This document shows, one piece after another, positions 44,070 to 51,933 of a stretch of 64,000 nucleotides of DNA; position 1 is the first letter of the stretch, and every line of letters begins with the position of its first letter. Position numbers and translations under genes: made by a program. The notes under the pieces are model-generated. The model searched no databases. It saw only the letters and a program-made list of their open reading frames with translations, and had not been told where the DNA came from. Source of the stretch: Sphingopyxis sp. GTDB taxonomy: Bacteria > Pseudomonadota > Alphaproteobacteria > Sphingomonadales > Sphingomonadaceae. The stretch spans positions 129,701 through 193,700 of the forward strand of contig JAIXHQ010000001.1 of assembly GCA_030145715.1 (NCBI GenBank), read 5' to 3'.

Positions 44070-46943
44070 TTAAAAGCTCTTGCGTACGCCGACAGTGAAG
44101 CGGCGCCCGATATAGTCATATGTCTGCCGATCACTGAGATACGGCGGATCCTTGTCGAGCAAATTGTCGATATTCGCATAGAAGGTCACGTCGGGCGTCA
44201 CCGTCGCCGAAAGCGAGAGATCGAAATAGTTGACGTTCGGCGCCTTTGGCACTGCAAGCAAAGGCATATCATCCCCGGCCGAAATAGCCTGGGTAATCCG
44301 CTCATCGCGTGCCGTACCGATAAAGCGGTGACGGAGTGAAACCTCGAACTGGTCGCTCGTCCAGGTCAAGCGCTGGGTAAAGCGCCATTTCGGGTTCGTG
44401 CTGTAACAGCTACTGCCCGTCCCGACATAGCCTGCGCAGTCAAGTGGACGCAGGATCGGGCTGCTCGTGTACTTGTTCTCGATCGTATAGGTGCCGGCGA
44501 TGAAATAGCTCAGTCGGCCGGAGCCAGCATCGATGCTTGCAACGTCAACGCGCCAGTCGACGCCCTTTGACGTGATGCCGCCGATGTTCTCGTTGAGAAG
44601 CGGCACATCCTGAAGCTGCCCGTCCGGAGTACGCGTGGCGAGCGGCGTACAGAAGGGGTTGCTGAGCGACAGGTCCGACCGGCAAGCGGCGATCGTCTGA
44701 CCGATGCCACCAGCAAAGGCAGCGATCGCATTTTTGATGTTGATATTATAATAATCAACGGTGAACTGCAGGTTCGGGGCGAAGCTCGGCGTATAAACAC
44801 CGCCTACGGACCAGGTGTTTGACGTTTCGGCACGAAGATTGGGGTTCCCGCCCAGAAGCGTGCGGATAACGATATTTTCCTGCTGGAACACATCGATCAC
44901 GCTGCCCGGCACACCCAGCGTTAAGCAGAAATCGCGTTCGGCAGCGGTCCGTGTCGGCCCGGCATTACAGAAATCGGTGGCGACAGGAGCCTCGTTGACC
45001 ACGCCCGAAAACAGCTCGGTGATGTTGGGTGCTCGAACCGCGCGCTGAAACAGGCCGCGGAACTTCAGTCCCCTGAAAGGCGAATATTCACCGCCCGCCT
45101 TGAACGAAAAAACGCCGCCGGCCGAAGAATAGTCGGAATATCGCGCACCGCCTTCAAAGGCGAGAAGTTCGGCGCCCGGCTTGTCCGCCAGGATCGGAAC
45201 ATAGACTTCGCCAAAAACTTCCTTGACGTTGTACGAACCCCTGGTCGGCTGAAGACCGGCCGCACGCGAGATGGCGTTGTTCTGGGTGTAGAGATTGTCC
45301 GGGTCAAACCGCGCCGACTCACGGCGATATTCGGTCCCGAGTGAAAAGCCCAGCGGGCCGGCCGGCAAGTCGAACAGGGAACCCGTCAGCGTTGCCCCGA
45401 TTTGCGTTTGAGTGACCTGGTTGCGGTTGGTCAGCGTGGTGCCGATGTAATTCGCCATTTCAGGCGTCAGCGTCCCGGCGCCAAACGGATTGAGGATGAC
45501 GCAGCCAGCTTGCGTGGACGCACAAGCCGCCGGATTGCCCGGCGCCGTAACAAAGCCGTTGGCGAAGCGATCGAGGATGACGCCGCCCGTCTGTGTATCG
45601 ACGACCGAATTTTCACCGCGATTGAAATAGGCTTCCCACTTCAACCGGCTGTTGAGCTCGCCCCTGAAACCGCCAACGAAGCGCCAGAAATCGCGCGTCT
45701 GGCGCGTGGTGCGCAACCCTACCTCGGTGGTACGACGGTTGATGTTGACCGGCACAAAGCCATCGCCATCCTGATCCAGATTGGTGACCAGGAAATCGCG
45801 CAGCGATGCCGGCAGATAAGGATTGCGGGTGTCGAACTGGAAGTTGGAGATAAAGCCGGAGCTGCTCATCGGCAGCGCGGCCTCCTGAGCCCCCACCTTG
45901 GTGCGCGCATAGGTCGCTTCCCAGAATGCCTCGATTGACGATCCCAGTTCATAGCGACCATTAACCGCGGCCTGGACACGCTCCATGGGTAGCTGGAGGG
46001 TGCTATAGACACGGTCGTTGAATGCGTCCGAGTCATTATACGCCCGCCATCCCTCCGGCGCGAAAAAGATGCCGTCGGTGCCGATGGTGTTGCCGAATTG
46101 ATCCTGCAAGCCCACGAGATCGGGCGAGAACAAAGTGCCTTGCGGCGTCACCGCGTTTCCGCCGGGCAGAAGCACGCCTTTGCCATCGACGACGGCATCG
46201 ACCAGGTATCGCGAAGCATAGGAACGCGCGCCGGAAAGCGTTTCGGCGCGTTTGAAATAATTGGCGTAGAAGGTGATGTTGCCCTTTCCATCGGCGAAGT
46301 TTCCGCCTGCGGTAAAATCAACATTATAACGAGCGGAATCGCCTCTTGAGGAAACACCCGCCTGAGCGTTCATCTCCACGCCTTCAAAGTCGTCCTTCAG
46401 GGTGAAGTTCACGACGCCCGCCATGGCGTCCGAGCCATAGACCGCCGAGGCACCACCGGTGACGACCTCAACGCGCTTGATGAGCGCCGGCGGGATGAGG
46501 TTGATGTCGACGACACCATCATTGGTCGCACCGACGACGCGGCGACCGTTGAGCAGCACCAGCGTACGCACAGAGCCAAGGTTGCGCAGGTTCAGCGTAG
46601 CCGTCCCGTTGCCGGGATCATTCGACTGCGAACCGAAGCCGGCTGTGATTTGAGGCAGGGAATTGAGAATCTGCTCAGTCTCGGCGCTTCCCGTACGGGA
46701 AATTTCCGCCTCACCGACAACATTGACCGGGCTGTTCGATACCATGTCGGACCGGGCGATACGCGAACCGGTGACGGTAATTTCGACCGGATCGCTATCA
46801 GACGACTCCTCCGGGGAAACTACAGACTGATCCGAGACGGTTGCGTCTGCCTCTTGAGCATGGCCGCTTTGCGCGACCAAAGCCAATGCGATTGCGGTTG
46901 CCGATGTAACAGCCCTACCAATTTTGCGATGAAAAACTTGCAT
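44070..46943 (-). CDS. TonB-dependent receptor heading a catabolic operon
   Basis: 957 residues. Signal peptide VTSATAIALALVAQSGHA, then an acidic linker and TonB-box-like EITVTGSRIARSDMVSNSP. The plug has the pattern of the sphingomonad/Caulobacter receptor group: LRNLGSVRTLVLLNGRRVVG, ALIKRVEVVTGGASAVYGSDA and GVVNFTLKDDFEG. Barrel with several Cys pairs near its end; the final residues GRRFTVGVRKSF end in Phe. This group is often associated with oligosaccharide or peptide uptake. First gene of the operon controlled from 47003-47038. Confidence 0.94.
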   Translation of the reverse strand: MQVFHRKIGRAVTSATAIALALVAQSGHAQEADATVSDQSVVSPEESSDSDPVEITVTGSRIARSDMVSNSPVNVVGEAEISRTGSAETEQILNSLPQITAGFGSQSNDPGNGTATLNLRNLGSVRTLVLLNGRRVVGATNDGVVDINLIPPALIKRVEVVTGGASAVYGSDAMAGVVNFTLKDDFEGVEMNAQAGVSSRGDSARYNVDFTAGGNFADGKGNITFYANYFKRAETLSGARSYASRYLVDAVVDGKGVLLPGGNAVTPQGTLFSPDLVGLQDQFGNTIGTDGIFFAPEGWRAYNDSDAFNDRVYSTLQLPMERVQAAVNGRYELGSSIEAFWEATYARTKVGAQEAALPMSSSGFISNFQFDTRNPYLPASLRDFLVTNLDQDGDGFVPVNINRRTTEVGLRTTRQTRDFWRFVGGFRGELNSRLKWEAYFNRGENSVVDTQTGGVILDRFANGFVTAPGNPAACASTQAGCVILNPFGAGTLTPEMANYIGTTLTNRNQVTQTQIGATLTGSLFDLPAGPLGFSLGTEYRRESARFDPDNLYTQNNAISRAAGLQPTRGSYNVKEVFGEVYVPILADKPGAELLAFEGGARYSDYSSAGGVFSFKAGGEYSPFRGLKFRGLFQRAVRAPNITELFSGVVNEAPVATDFCNAGPTRTAAERDFCLTLGVPGSVIDVFQQENIVIRTLLGGNPNLRAETSNTWSVGGVYTPSFAPNLQFTVDYYNINIKNAIAAFAGGIGQTIAACRSDLSLSNPFCTPLATRTPDGQLQDVPLLNENIGGITSKGVDWRVDVASIDAGSGRLSYFIAGTYTIENKYTSSPILRPLDCAGYVGTGSSCYSTNPKWRFTQRLTWTSDQFEVSLRHRFIGTARDERITQAISAGDDMPLLAVPKAPNVNYFDLSLSATVTPDVTFYANIDNLLDKDPPYLSDRQTYDYIGRRFTVGVRKSF

Positions 46944-47002
46944 GTCGTCCCTCTACTAACGATGCCAAAATTCCGCCTGCGAATGTCATTTTATTTTCAT
47001 TA

Positions 47003-47038
47003 TTATGTGATTATGCACATAAAATAAGGTCGGGTCAA
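47003..47038 (-). promoter_or_regulatory. Promoter with overlapping palindrome (candidate MarR operator)
   Basis: Reading leftward: TTGACC (47038-47033), exactly 17 bp, CATAAT (47015-47010). The -10 box lies in the middle of the inverted repeat TTATGTG-attatg-CACATAA (47003-47022). A transcript would start near 47002 and have a leader of about 60 nt before the receptor ATG at 46943. A MarR-family gene is divergent 190 bp away, so the palindrome is its probable binding site. The remaining bases to 47226 hold the marR promoter, not resolved. Confidence 0.7.
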
Positions 47039-47226
47039 CACTCGGTTTTGGCAGGCTCCACGCCATAAATAATTCCCTATATCATTGATAATAATGGACT
47101 TTCGTCCCGTGGCGCATTCGGCCTGGTGCGGTGGCGTTTAAAGTGATTTCGGCTATATGAACGGAGGCGAATCACTCGATCCGAGCTGCATGATGCGTTC
47201 GCCTAAATTTTGGCTGAGAAGGCGAT

Positions 47227-47709
47227 ATGGCCCGTAATCCCGATTTCGAAGTGACGAGTCCTGCCGATCCGGAATTCAAACTGACCCGTTCGCCATTCTA
47301 TCTGATGGCGCACGCTGATTTCAAATATCACGAGGACATTTCCGTGGTGCTCGGGCGGCGCTCCGTCACCAAGATAATGTACCGCATCCTCACGGTTTTG
47401 CGCGAGCGAAAGGTCGCCAATGTGGGAGAGCTTGCCGACTTGTCGCTGTCAAAGCGGCCAACCGCAAGTCGCGCGATCGACAGGCTGGAACAGATGGGTT
47501 TGGTAGAGACGATTGCCAGCGATGAGGATGGAAGAATCACCGAGGTGAGCCTGACGCCAAAAGGGTCAGAAATTTTGGGCGAGCTATCGACAGTTGTGGG
47601 CCGCCAATTCGCGCGCGCGCTGGAAGGTATTAGCGATCGAGAGATCGAGGGGCTTGTTAACACGCTTGGGAAGATTGTCGCCAATCTCAACAAGCTGGCA
47701 ATCGAATGA
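47227..47709 (+). CDS. MarR-family transcriptional regulator
   Basis: 160 residues. A winged helix-turn-helix lies at about residues 58-115: VANVGELADLSLSKRPTASR is the recognition region, RAIDRLEQMGLVETIASDEDGR the wing. N- and C-terminal helices give the usual dimer interface. MarR proteins typically repress divergent genes and release DNA on binding a small phenolic or organic ligand. Divergent to the TonB-receptor operon, with a palindrome on that promoter. Confidence 0.92.
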   Translation: MARNPDFEVTSPADPEFKLTRSPFYLMAHADFKYHEDISVVLGRRSVTKIMYRILTVLRERKVANVGELADLSLSKRPTASRAIDRLEQMGLVETIASDEDGRITEVSLTPKGSEILGELSTVVGRQFARALEGISDREIEGLVNTLGKIVANLNKLAIE

Positions 47710-48109
47710 CGTAATACCTCTCCGGCGTTGCCGACGACCGCAACGCCTCAATATCCGCTTGAGAACGGCCCGCCATGAAAGGATTCCGCACAGCTTGCGG
47801 CGTCCGAACGCGACGCCGACCATGGCGCCGAAGACGTCGAGGCCTTGCGCCACAAATTACGAACGTCATTGGACTTCACGGAATTTGGGAGCACGCAAAA
47901 TGCGCGCCGCCCGGAGCGGCCACAAGCCCGCTTCGGGCCGGCCTCCTCGTCGATGATCGCATAAAATACTGAACTACCAGCGCGAATGCGAAGATTTTTT
48001 GGCGATGGTAGAAATCGCCAATAGCTGAATGGCTCTTTGCCAGAGCATGATTCCACCCCGCGCCGAAAGCGTTTTCGGCCGGAAGCATCAGGATTTCCGA
48101 GTGAAAGAA
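47710..48109. other. 400-bp intergenic region between marR and tRNA-Thr
   Basis: No reading frame here has convincing protein character. One short hairpin, GCCGAAA-gcgt-TTTCGGC (48062-48079), lies 30 bp past the tRNA 3' end and may help end the tRNA transcript. Nothing else was recognised. Confidence 0.5.
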
Positions 48110-48185
48110 TGGTGCCGCTTACAGGACTCGAACCTGTGACCCCATCATTACGAATGATGTGCTCTACCAACTGAGCTAAAGCGGC
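48110..48185 (-). tRNA. tRNA-Thr (anticodon CGT)
   Basis: A full cloverleaf reads on the minus strand. The acceptor pair is GCCGCTT/AAGCGGC with discriminator A and an encoded CCA; the D-arm is GCTCAGTTGGTAGAGC. The anticodon arm CATCA-TTCGTAA-TGATG has anticodon CGT at 48152-48150, and the T-arm is ACAGG-TTCGAGT-CCTGT. Length 76 with CCA. Confidence 0.97.
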
Positions 48186-48889
48186 AACGAGGGGCGCCTC
48201 TATCAGCGTGTCGGCGTGAAGACAAGCGTCGTAGCGCACTTTCCTGGCGCTTGGGGCGAGAGGCTATCCGCAGCGGAAAAACATCGTCAGCCTGCCCCTG
48301 CTGACGGGCACTCGAAAGGCCAAGCCGCCGACCGCATAAAAGCAGCATGTCGCCCCGGAAAGGCGGACATCGCTCATTCCGCCGACAAAAACCGGGGCGC
48401 CTCGCTCGGGACATCGCTCAACTCCTGTAAGCAGGTCTCAGCCGTTGCGACACCTCAAGCGGTGGGCCGCCAGAAAATGGCTCTGGAGCCATCGCCTATT
48501 CCGGTCCGCATTTCGAGCGAGATCGAGTGAGATCCCCTCCGACCCCAAAAGACAAGACCAAGCATGAGGCATATTCATGCCGCTTTCTTGAGGGTTCTGG
48601 AGTGTCAGGAGAGGGGAAAATGGTGCCAGAAGAGGACGGCAAAGTAATACTCAATTATTTGAAATACTTGGTAGATATACATTTCGGAGATTGAAATGCC
48701 ACTTGCCATGCCCCCAAGTCAGATTTGCAGTAAAGATTTGGGTCTCTAGGCGGTGTTTCAGGCACATTCATCTTGTAGCACGGCGTAACTGCTAACTGCA
48801 AGGTTTTTGGAAATTCTGAAGTATGATCCATCTTCGAATTGGATCAAATTTCGAGTCCGAAATGCCACATGATCCGACCAGAGGTGGGT
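48186..48889. other. 704-bp region without a supported gene, at the edge of a mobile element
   Basis: Only short frames without protein character occur. GC content drops visibly after about 48,640. The direct repeat GAAATGCCAC occurs near 48,695 and 48,860. The tRNA-3'-end-like site at 48621-48637 has its own entry. This looks like the chromosome-to-element boundary. Confidence 0.5.
48621..48637 (-). other. Candidate attachment site (tRNA 3'-end remnant)
   Basis: TGGTGCCAGAAGAGGAC, read on the minus strand, is GTCCTCTTCTGGCACCA. That is a T-stem end, a 7-nt acceptor strand, a discriminator A and CCA of a tRNA, without the rest of the tRNA. Elements that integrate into tRNA 3' ends leave such a fragment at the far boundary. 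Everything to the right has mobile-element content. The right-hand partner site is outside the window. Confidence 0.42.
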
Positions 48890-49456
48890 CTAGGCCTGCA
48901 ACGCTTCAACCACTTCCGGTCGCAGTTGCCAACGCCATTCCGGGTAGCTTTCGGGATCGTCACTCTCGTTGCTATCCACACCTGTTGCCAGAGCAAAGGT
49001 CCAGATGACGGAGCCATCGGCCCGTCGCTCGGCAGGAGTGTAATCCATCTCCTCCGCCAATGCGCGAGCCAGCAGCCCATACTGCAGATTGGCATATTCA
49101 TGCCCAAGCTTTCCCGCTGCCTTGGAGAGTTGCGTTGCGGTCAAGATGTTGTCGGGCGCGGCGAGGTGCGCTTCGAGCATCGCTTGCTGGCCATCGGCAG
49201 GCTTGAGTTGTTCATAGGCTGCCCGCACATGCTTCGCGGTCGGATAACCGTCAGCGCCGCGTGAAGCCCTTTCCTGAGCAGCTGACTGATCGAGGTCAGC
49301 GCAAACAAGGGTCACAACCGCATCGCTGGTGGGCGCTGTACGAACCTCGGCGACCGGGGCCTTCCCCCTGAACGCCCGGCCTTCCCACGTATTCCCGGAC
49401 TTTCGCGCGATGATCGTGTGACGGCGGTGCATGACGGTGATGCGATCATTTGCCAT
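48890..49456 (-). CDS. Unknown protein with a winged-HTH-like C-terminal region
   Basis: 188 residues, no named family recognised. Residues about 75-160 (VRAAYEQLKPADGQQAMLEA, LTATQLSKAAGK, ANLQYGLLARALAEEM) resemble the DNA-binding domain found at the N-terminus of some McrA/HNH-type restriction proteins. Here no nuclease domain follows; the chain ends with YPEWRWQLRPEVVEAL. It begins 4 bp after the stop of the upstream gene, so both are co-expressed. A regulatory or defence-linked role is conjecture. Confidence 0.6.
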   Translation of the reverse strand: MANDRITVMHRRHTIIARKSGNTWEGRAFRGKAPVAEVRTAPTSDAVVTLVCADLDQSAAQERASRGADGYPTAKHVRAAYEQLKPADGQQAMLEAHLAAPDNILTATQLSKAAGKLGHEYANLQYGLLARALAEEMDYTPAERRADGSVIWTFALATGVDSNESDDPESYPEWRWQLRPEVVEALQA

Positions 49457-49460
49457 GGCG

Positions 49461-49913
49461 TCAGTTCCTCTCGCTCAATGCAGTGCGCATCGAATTAACA
49501 GTCTGGCTGGCCATGACGACGCGCCAATCATTATCGCCGGACTTGTACCAATTCAGGAGTACGGCTTCCGGGTTCTTCGTGATCGTCCGCACTCGCTTCG
49601 TGAGGCCAGCCCAAGCACCCCGAAGCTGATCCGGCGTGGCGTTGAGCAGGCGGGTGATATCGGTCATCAAGAACCGACCTTCACGACTGACAATCTCACT
49701 CAGGATCGCGACGGATTTTTCGCTGCAGTTATTGAGGAAGTGCTTCGCATCGGCGACGCTAAGCTTGGCAAGCCCCTCCTCATCGTCCGCCAGGTCTTCA
49801 CCAGCGGTAATGCCCATTGCTGCCAGGACGAACTCGCTCAGTTCAGCGCGTGTCTCGGCGCTGAAGGTTTTTATGGCGGCATAGGGGATTATGATCCCAC
49901 CTCGTTCGTTCAC
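49461..49913 (-). CDS. Unknown 150-residue protein
   Basis: No family recognised. Mixed acidic, soluble sequence with a possible helix-turn-helix-type region (IVSREGRFLMTDITRLLNA, then QLRGAWAGLTKRVRTIT), which may bind nucleic acid. GTG 49913 is chosen because AAGGAG precedes it by seven bases; ATG 49943 would add ten residues without a ribosome site. Upstream DNA has phased A-tracts (49984-50027). It is the first gene of a two-gene unit with the 188-residue protein. Confidence 0.6.
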   Translation of the reverse strand: MNERGGIIIPYAAIKTFSAETRAELSEFVLAAMGITAGEDLADDEEGLAKLSVADAKHFLNNCSEKSVAILSEIVSREGRFLMTDITRLLNATPDQLRGAWAGLTKRVRTITKNPEAVLLNWYKSGDNDWRVVMASQTVNSMRTALSERN

Positions 49914-49983
49914 GTCCAATCTCCTTCGATTTCGTGAATTCATATGGGGCGAAATGCCTGGCGGAGTCAAGCTGCCATGTGAA

Positions 49984-50027
49984 ATTTTATCGCATTACGT
50001 CAATTTTCACGTATTTTCGTGCATTTT
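49984..50027 (-). promoter_or_regulatory. Phased A-tracts and short palindrome upstream of a two-gene unit
   Basis: ATTTT tracts begin at 49984, 50003, 50013 and 50023, so three are spaced exactly 10 bp and the fourth about two turns away, an arrangement that bends DNA. CACG-tatttt-CGTG (50008-50021) is embedded. The site lies 70-115 bp upstream of the GTG at 49913, where a promoter would be expected. -35/-10 boxes could not be fixed. Confidence 0.4.
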
Positions 50028-50063
50028 AGAGACTGACGGCGTCGTCAAGCGACGCCCGCCAGT

Positions 50064-51314
50064 TCAATTGGCGTCATTCGCCAAGCGGAAGCAGGTCGCG
50101 AAGCGCCCTCGGTCGGCTTCGCTCACCTCGGCCTGTTTGAACTGTGCCTCCCAGCCTCCGGCCACCTGCATGCGCATGTCTTCGACCATGGCTTGGGCCT
50201 GGTCGGGCGCGAGGTCGAACCCGGCAGCGCCAGCAAGAGCATTGGCGACAGTGGCGTCCCGGCCTTGCGGGCCAATGCCCAGCACCAGGCGTCGTTCAAG
50301 ACCTACCTGCGGTTTGGGCACGACATCGTAGAGCGGTGACAGTCGCCAGCCCTTGCCGTCGAACAGGAAGCCATGGTTGCGCAGGTGGTCATCATCGTTG
50401 GTGACGAGGATGTTGAACACCATGCGCCGGAACAGTTCGTGGAGGTCGCGGCGCACCTCGGTGCCATGCTGGCGAAGAACGGCGGCGAGGTCCGCATAGC
50501 TGTAGCGGCTTACTTCGCTCTCGTGCGCGCCGAGCATGGTCAGGCCGGAGGCGAAAGGCCGCCGCTCCAGCCAGTTGCCGTGCGATACGCGATCGAACCG
50601 TTCGATCAGATAGATGTCGCGTTCCAGCACGCGCCTGAAGTCGAGCGCCGGAACGTCGAGGCCACAGGCCGCAGCAAGGCGCATGGTCGCCAGCTCGACC
50701 CGGCATTCGGGGAAACTGTCATTGCGGGCCTGGAACTTGGCAATCCAGGGCTGGCCCTCGATTTCGGTCGCGGCCTTCGGGCGCGCGCCGCCTAGTGACG
50801 AACCGGCGGTCAGCAACCGCCGCAGGTTTTCGTCGAGCTGATCGACATGCTGCGCGCGCTCGGCAGCTTCGGCCAGTTCTTCCAGGGTAAAGTGTTCGCC
50901 CGGCGCGTTACCATCGCCCCACGGGGTGATGCGCTCCGGACGCTCGGGCGTCGGGCCGAATGCCAATGCGCCCACCCGGTAATCGCCAGAGGCCAGGATC
51001 AGATCGATATCGCTCGGCAGGCGGTCGCCCATCGCCTTGTACATCAGGTACTGGCCCCAGCCATCGGGAGCTGCGTCGCGAATGCCGCCGAAGACGGCAA
51101 AGCCTTCTTCAGTCCGGAATGTGCGTTCGGTGCCCGGGTCATGAAGCGGCAGCGCCACAGGATCGACGGGGACGCGGTCCGGACGGGCGAGGTAGCGGCG
51201 ACCATAGGCGAAAGTCGCGAACTGATTGCGCGGCTCGGCGGTCATCGTCAGCAGTCCTGCCGGAACAGGGCCGCCTTCGAGGTGAACGAACACATAGGTG
51301 CGGACCGTTGCCAT
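50064..51314 (-). CDS. hipA: HipA-family serine/threonine kinase toxin
   Basis: 416 residues. HipA toxins phosphorylate translation factors or aminoacyl-tRNA synthetases and cause growth arrest. N-terminal subdomain with FEYGRRYLxRP-type block (here FAYGRRYLARPD). The regulatory Ser/Gly loop is SSLGGARPKA, the Lys strand is WIAKFQ, YLIERFDR follows, and the kinase catalytic motif is VTNDDDHLRNHGF with LSPLYDVVP as the metal-binding block. All core residues appear intact. hipB lies 5 bp upstream. Confidence 0.92.
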   Translation of the reverse strand: MATVRTYVFVHLEGGPVPAGLLTMTAEPRNQFATFAYGRRYLARPDRVPVDPVALPLHDPGTERTFRTEEGFAVFGGIRDAAPDGWGQYLMYKAMGDRLPSDIDLILASGDYRVGALAFGPTPERPERITPWGDGNAPGEHFTLEELAEAAERAQHVDQLDENLRRLLTAGSSLGGARPKAATEIEGQPWIAKFQARNDSFPECRVELATMRLAAACGLDVPALDFRRVLERDIYLIERFDRVSHGNWLERRPFASGLTMLGAHESEVSRYSYADLAAVLRQHGTEVRRDLHELFRRMVFNILVTNDDDHLRNHGFLFDGKGWRLSPLYDVVPKPQVGLERRLVLGIGPQGRDATVANALAGAAGFDLAPDQAQAMVEDMRMQVAGGWEAQFKQAEVSEADRGRFATCFRLANDAN

Positions 51315-51319
51315 GGCCG

Positions 51320-51661
51320 TCAGAAGTCCAGCTCGTCGCTGCTCACAGCATGCGTCGTCTTGGGCAGCCGGGCGAGGTCTTCGCTGATGCCTGCCCGGTC
51401 AGTGTCCGGGGCGACGAGTTCGGCGAGGCGCTGGGTCATGCCGAACACATGGAGGGCGCTGGCCAACACGGCCAGACCTACTGTCGCATCGCCTGCCTCA
51501 AGGCGCTGAAGCGTCTGCACCGAAACCAGCATGCGTTCGGCCATCAGTCTTTGCGGCAGCTTGCGACGGCGGCGGGCAATGGAAATGTCCTTGCCCAGCT
51601 GCGCAATCGCGCGCTGGCTCTGGGGCGGCAGGCCGCTGGCAGCTCTGGAGGCGCGTGACAT
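51320..51661 (-). CDS. hipB: HipB-like helix-turn-helix antitoxin
   Basis: 113 residues. A Cro/C1-type HTH occupies about residues 17-70: ISIARRRRKLPQRLMAERML then VSVQTLQRLEAGDATVGL. The C-terminal tail with RLPKTTHAVSSDELDF probably contacts HipA. I choose ATG 51661 because the promoter at 51669-51696 places the transcript start at this codon. An ATG at 51682 would add MIWHIFI but lies between the -35 and -10 boxes. Expected to repress its own operon. Confidence 0.88.
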   Translation of the reverse strand: MSRASRAASGLPPQSQRAIAQLGKDISIARRRRKLPQRLMAERMLVSVQTLQRLEAGDATVGLAVLASALHVFGMTQRLAELVAPDTDRAGISEDLARLPKTTHAVSSDELDF

Positions 51662-51668
51662 GATGAAT

Positions 51669-51710
51669 ATATGCCATATCATGTGAAAAATGTCAATTCA
51701 GCATGATATG
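51669..51710 (-). promoter_or_regulatory. hipBA promoter with paired operators
   Basis: Leftward: TTGACA (51696-51691), 17 bp, CATATA (51674-51669). CATATCATG (51675-51683) and CATGATATG (51702-51710) are perfect inverted repeats with an 18-bp spacer that brackets the -35 box. The transcript would start about 51662, one base from the hipB ATG, so the message is probably leaderless. The arrangement suits autorepression by HipB dimers. Bases 51711-51933 show no gene. Confidence 0.7.
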
Positions 51711-51933
51711 TCACTACATGACGAGGTGTTTCAGCGTGTAGCATGCAGTTCGCAGCGGTGCCACGCGCTACCAGTTGATTTCCAGAAATGTGCACCTCGG
51801 ACCCTCTCCGCGCACTGAAAATCCGCCGCAAACCCAAGCGAAACTGCAATCGGGGAGTAGTGTTGGCCCAGCAGAAGGAATGGAAGAAGAACAGGTGCTT
51901 GCCTCAATCCATTGAATCAAGAATATTCATTCC

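Noticed and set aside
48216-48530. 104-codon frame next to tRNA-Thr
   Set aside because: No Shine-Dalgarno, no motif, biased composition; the stretch looks non-coding.
48110-48637. tRNA-Thr as the integration site of the element
   Set aside because: The remnant at 48621-48637 shares only the first 7 bases TGGTGCC and a later AGGAC with the tRNA-Thr end, so a different tRNA is implied.
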